From DATKSG01 sp035531775 (GTDB lineage: Bacteria; Actinomycetota; Acidimicrobiia; Acidimicrobiales; UBA8190): a stretch of 28,734 nucleotides of DNA. Positions 26,517 through 28,734 of the stretch are shown here, piece after piece. Each line of letters opens with the position of its first letter. The first letter of the stretch is position 1. Below the pieces are notes generated by a model, which saw only the letters and a list, made by a program, of their open reading frames with translations, was not told the DNA's origin and did not search any database. The stretch covers positions 1 to 28,734 of the forward strand of contig DATKSG010000015.1 in the NCBI GenBank assembly GCA_035531775.1, read 5' to 3'. Made by a program: the position numbers and the translations under genes.

Positions 26517-27398
26517 GGGCCGGGCCACCGAGCCACGAGAGCGCGCCGGCGTCCGGCCAGGTCCTGGCGCACCGAGACGGGATGGAACCCGCGCTCGACG
26601 GCGACCGCCATCATGACGTCGGCCTGGTGCGGTGCGAGCTCGAGCACCAGCGCCCCCCCCGGGCAGAGCCACAACGGGGCCTGCTCAACGAGGTGCGCCA
26701 ACGCCTCGGTGCCGGCCGCGCCCGGGACGAGAGCGAGCTTGGGCTCGTGGTCGCGCACCACCGGCTCCAGCCCCTCCCATTCGCCCTCGGACACGTAGGG
26801 CGGGTTGGACACCACCACATCGACGGTGCCGGCCAGCCGGCGCGGCAGGGCTTCGAACCATGAGCCCGCCACCAGGCGCACCCGGGCGCCGGCAGCGGGG
26901 TCGGGTTGCGCCAGCACGTCGAGGTTGGCCCGGGCCACCTCTAGGGCCGGAGTCGAGACGTCGCCGGCCCACACCTCCAGACCGGCGGGCCCTTCGGCGG
27001 CCAGCGACAGGGCGATCACCCCCGAACCGGTACCGAGGTCGACAGCGGTCACGTGCCCCCCGGAGCGGCGCCCGGAGACGAGCTCCAGGGCGAGGCCGGC
27101 CACCACTTCGGTCTCGGGACGCGGGATGAGGACCCGGGGATCGACCATCACTTCCAGACTCCGGAAAGCCCAGGTGCCGAGGACGTACTGCAACGGCTCA
27201 CCGCCCGCACACCGTCGGGCCATGGCCCGGGCAGAGGCCGCCACCTCGGCGCTGCACAGGGATTCGACGCCTGGGAGCGCGTGGGCGGCCAAGCCGCCGG
27301 CGGCGGCCAGGACCCAACGGGCCTCGGCGGGGCCCCCGAGGGAGGAGGCCAGCTCGGCCAGCAATGCGGACGCCGTCACCGCCGACGGCGCCGCCGAC

Positions 27399-27409
<11 letters not shown>
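26513..27409 (-). CDS. prmC: Peptide chain release factor N5-glutamine methyltransferase
   Basis: SAM-dependent enzyme that methylates the Gln of the GGQ motif of release factors. Up to 298 residues: a helical N-terminal domain ending in PLQYVLGTWAFRSLEV (72-87), the LIPRPETE link (94-101), SAM motif DLGTGSG (124-130) and substrate-binding NPPYV (202-206). The GTG at 27409 overlaps prfA by 11 bases; a GTG at 27379 (residue 11) would leave a small gap instead and is equally plausible. It directly follows its substrate gene prfA. Confidence 0.95.
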
Positions 27410-28469
<1,060 letters not shown>

Positions 28470-28500
28470 CGGACCAGGGTACAGAGAACAACCGTCGGGT

Positions 28501-28527
28501 CAGGCCGGAACCGCACGGTCCGGCCTG
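28501..28527 (-). terminator. Hairpin between rpmE and prfA
   Basis: Perfect 9-bp inverted repeat CAGGCCGGA/TCCGGCCTG with a 9-base loop, 14 bases past the rpmE stop. It is followed on the minus strand by a mildly T-rich stretch (GGTTGTTCTCT). Likely an attenuating or partial terminator, or an RNA-stabilising 3' end, for rpmE. Confidence 0.55.
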
Positions 28528-28540
28528 GGCTACCGGTGCC

Positions 28541-28734
28541 TCAGGCTCGCTTGGCCTTCGAGTTGCGAGCCCCGTAGCGACGCTGGAAGCGCTCCACCCG
28601 ACCACCGGAGTCGACCAGCTTCTGCTTGCCGGTGAAGAACGGGTGGCACTCGTTGCAGAGCTCCACGTGGAGGTCGGGCTTGGTCGAACGGGTGGTGAAG
28701 GTGCTCCCACACGAGCAACGAACCGTCGACTCGA
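28541..28734 (-). CDS. rpmE: 50S ribosomal protein L31, 5' end outside window
   Basis: Large-subunit ribosomal protein of the intersubunit bridge. The last 63 residues are visible, in frame from 28732. ESTVRCSCGSTFTTRSTKPD and VELCNECHPFFTGKQKL carry the CxC and CxxC cysteines of the zinc-binding (C+) form, and RVERFQRRYG ends the core. About ten N-terminal residues are missing beyond the right edge. The Zn form is distinct from the zinc-starvation paralogue, which lacks the cysteines. Confidence 0.96.
   Translation of the reverse strand, partial: ESTVRCSCGSTFTTRSTKPDLHVELCNECHPFFTGKQKLVDSGGRVERFQRRYGARNSKAKRA

Overview
The window is 28.7 kb of GC-rich, densely packed chromosomal DNA. It reads as a high-GC actinomycete, and I infer possibly the class Acidimicrobiia. 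Reasons: many GTG starts; an actinobacterial ATP synthase operon with a long delta subunit but separate b and delta genes (not the mycobacterial fusion); an actinobacterial PFK of the GGEDTLG type; a TreS plus maltokinase pair; a MurA with Asp in place of the catalytic Cys; and a two-subunit B12-dependent acyl-CoA mutase with a MeaB chaperone. No rRNA, tRNA, CRISPR, phage or insertion sequence was found, and no gene-free stretch exceeds 300 bases. || Layout, read right to left because most genes are on the minus strand. (1) 28734-25881: rpmE (5' end cut off), prfA, prmC and tsaC, the translation termination and tRNA-modification block. Two plus-strand genes, a thiolase-like protein and a SRPBCC protein (23905-25921), sit between it and the next run. 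(2) 23880-12804: rpiB, glyA and a WecA/TagO-type transferase, then atpZ-atpI-atpB-E-F-H-A-G-D-C, a complete F-type ATP synthase with accessory genes. Behind atpC come a broken PhzF-family gene, an epoxide-hydrolase-like NTF2-fold protein and a CBS-domain protein. (3) 10332-11327 (+): class II fructose-1,6-bisphosphatase GlpX, transcribed divergently from the next run. (4) 10264-2185: acyl-CoA mutase large subunit, murA, meaB, treS, maltokinase and a PPi-type phosphofructokinase, six genes with very short or negative spacing. (5) 1152-2135 (+): galT, convergent with pfkA. (6) 984-1: a small membrane protein and the N-terminal part of a cysteine desulfurase. || Functional picture: ATP synthesis; lipid-linked sugar and murein precursor synthesis; storage-sugar handling by TreS and Mak (trehalose to maltose to maltose-1-phosphate, the usual feed for GlgE glucan synthesis); the fructose-6-P/fructose-1,6-bisP node (PFK and GlpX); and a branched or propionate-type acyl-CoA rearrangement. 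|| The window is mostly housekeeping. I see no convincing new multi-gene system. The points most worth checking are the mutase substrate-determining residues (isobutyryl-CoA type rather than methylmalonyl-CoA type), the PPi signature of the phosphofructokinase, the MurA Cys-to-Asp change, the PhzF remnant, a 22-bp tandem duplication across the pfkA stop codon, and lineage-specific changes in ATP synthase subunits gamma and c.
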